This document shows, in pieces, positions 63,013 to 64,000 of a DNA stretch of 64,000 nt. The position numbers were made by a program, and so were the translations under genes. How positions within the stretch are numbered: position 1 is the first letter of the stretch; every line of letters starts with the position of its first letter. The stretch is from Anoxybacillus amylolyticus. Its GTDB lineage: Bacteria; Bacillota; Bacilli; Bacillales; Anoxybacillaceae. Below the pieces are notes generated by a model. The model ran no database searches, was not told where the DNA came from, and saw only the letters and a list, made by a program, of their open reading frames with translations. The DNA lies in NCBI RefSeq assembly GCF_001634285.1, contig NZ_CP015438.1, positions 1,686,001 to 1,750,000 of the forward strand. Direction: 5' to 3'.

Positions 63013-64000
63013 TCCATCATTTGCACAAGTTTCTTTGAAAGGAGCAATAAGACAAATCCAAGCCCGATCGTCACAGCACCAATTAAGCTAAAAATTTCTA
63101 AATATCCTAACGATTCAGTAAATGCTGCTAACTGTCCAGCTAAAATATTAGCCACAGCTGTCCCTGCTAACCACACTCCCATCAAGAGAGAAGCTAGACG
63201 AACAGGCGCAATGCGGCTCACCATTGATAAACCGACTGGCGATAAACAAAGCTCACCGAGTGTATGCAAGAAATACGTGAAGACGATAAAGAAGACATTC
63301 GCTTTTGTCGCAATATGATGTTCGTCACTTCCTGTTTGCAATACAGCTGGAAGTAAGACAGCAAATCCAAGCCCAAGCAAAATCATCCCGAGTGCCATTT
63401 TTGTGGGGATTGGCAAATCGCCGCGTTTGCTATTGGCAAGTTTCAACCATAGTGATGAAAGAACTGGCGCCAACAAGACAATAAAGAACGGATTTAGCGA
63501 TTGGAACCACGAAGTCGGCACCGTCCAGCTACCGATTGTTTTGTCAACAAACTTATCCGTATATAGTGTTAGCGAACTTCCTGCTTGCTCAAAGCCAGCC
63601 CAGAAGAAGACGATAAAGCATGCTAAAATTAAAATCACCGCAATGCGTTGTTTTTCTTTCGTTGTTAACGGTGTTTTTTCCGCTGCGTGAGTAGTGGATT
63701 TTCCGACCGGCGCCTTGCCGATTTCCCCTAAATAACGGTTGCCAAATACGTTGAAAAGCAACTGACCGATAATCATCCCAATCGATGCGGCAAGGAAGCC
63801 GTACTTAAACCCATAATGGACAACGCCATCAATCGTCGTTTTGAAATAATCTTCCGCTAAAAATCCACACACAAGTGGCGCAAAAAATGCCCCTATGTTA
63901 ATACCCATGTAGAAAATTGTAAATGCTCCGTCGCGGCGTTTGTCGTTCGGATCATACAACTCGCCCACAAGTGTGGAAATATTCGGTTTAAAGAACCCAT
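63009..64000 (-). CDS. POT/PTR2-family proton-peptide transporter (5' end outside window)
   Basis: The C-terminal 330 residues of a proton-coupled oligopeptide transporter; the frame stays open to the right edge. GFFKPNISTLVGELY followed by DPNDKRRDGAFTIFYMGINIG is the PTR2 signature covering helices IV-V, and YFLHTLGELCLSPVGLSM is the other hallmark. About nine membrane helices are visible. The N-terminal part with the ExxERFxYY motif should lie beyond position 64000. Confidence 0.9.
   Translation of the reverse strand, partial: GFFKPNISTLVGELYDPNDKRRDGAFTIFYMGINIGAFFAPLVCGFLAEDYFKTTIDGVVHYGFKYGFLAASIGMIIGQLLFNVFGNRYLGEIGKAPVGKSTTHAAEKTPLTTKEKQRIAVILILACFIVFFWAGFEQAGSSLTLYTDKFVDKTIGSWTVPTSWFQSLNPFFIVLLAPVLSSLWLKLANSKRGDLPIPTKMALGMILLGLGFAVLLPAVLQTGSDEHHIATKANVFFIVFTYFLHTLGELCLSPVGLSMVSRIAPVRLASLLMGVWLAGTAVANILAGQLAAFTESLGYLEIFSLIGAVTIGLGFVLLLLSKKLVQMME

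Noticed and set aside
1..64000. CRISPR arrays, tRNA, rRNA or prophage genes
   Set aside because: No regularly spaced repeats, cloverleaf-like sequences, ribosomal RNA signatures or phage structural genes were recognised on either strand.

Overview
The window reads as chromosome of a thermophilic or thermotolerant endospore-forming Bacillaceae bacterium, most like Anoxybacillus/Geobacillus. The evidence is the strong GGGGGA/AAGGAG ribosome sites, TTG and GTG starts, a SspM-like spore peptide with a sigma-G promoter, TPP and lysine riboswitches of Bacillus type, a CcpA cre site, a TnrA/GlnR box before amtB, and an IS66 element with a single transposase gene. No rRNA, tRNA, CRISPR array or prophage was seen.

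Positions 1-7200 hold part of a 4-hydroxyphenylacetate (homoprotocatechuate) pathway: the end of a GntR/FCD regulator, a DapA-like HpaI aldolase, HpaG, HpaE, a small flavin-binding protein, HpaB and HpaD. In the middle lies a truncated livF, apparently all that is left of a Liv-type ABC transporter operon.

Positions 7200-26450 form an aromatic amino acid block. paaK is followed by paaABCD, an EthD protein, two crotonases (PaaF- and PaaG-like), an aldehyde dehydrogenase, PaaH, PaaJ, the regulator PaaX, a gamma-carbonic-anhydrase protein and a nitronate monooxygenase-like protein. Next comes an operon with a FlK-type hotdog thioesterase, phenylalanine dehydrogenase and a complete 2-oxoacid dehydrogenase complex (E1a, E1b, E2, E3). 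A 19-base inverted motif (consensus TNACGTTWWWTAMACGTWA) sits at the promoters of paaK, paaA and the thioesterase operon. The suggested route is phenylalanine to phenylpyruvate to phenylacetyl-CoA directly, feeding the Paa pathway under one repressor and also under catabolite control. This is the most interesting system in the window.

Positions 26400-44040 are mixed core genes: two histidine phosphatases, a membrane protein, a SIMPL protein with a small upstream gene, xpaC-telA, sspM-like, amtB with a DUF294 nucleotidyltransferase and a DEDDh exonuclease, a PCYCGC lipoprotein with an IS66 copy inserted just before it, a PAS-GGDEF-EAL protein, feoA with a feoB split at a run of seven G, and acetoacetyl-CoA synthetase.

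Positions 44040-50400 hold a small IS200/IS605-type relic with a highly structured RNA-like region, then a MerR-acyl-CoA ligase-acyl-CoA dehydrogenase operon with a MerR-type operator inside its promoter spacer, a hemolysin III protein, an alpha/beta hydrolase and a coiled-coil protein.

Positions 50400-64000 contain nnr-pxpBCA between two direct copies of a small MITE-like repeat, a ykoS/ykoT-like pair, TPP riboswitch-thiM-thiD-thiE, tatA, a lysine-riboswitch-controlled LysP-type permease, a YitT protein and the 3' part of a POT peptide transporter that runs off the right edge.
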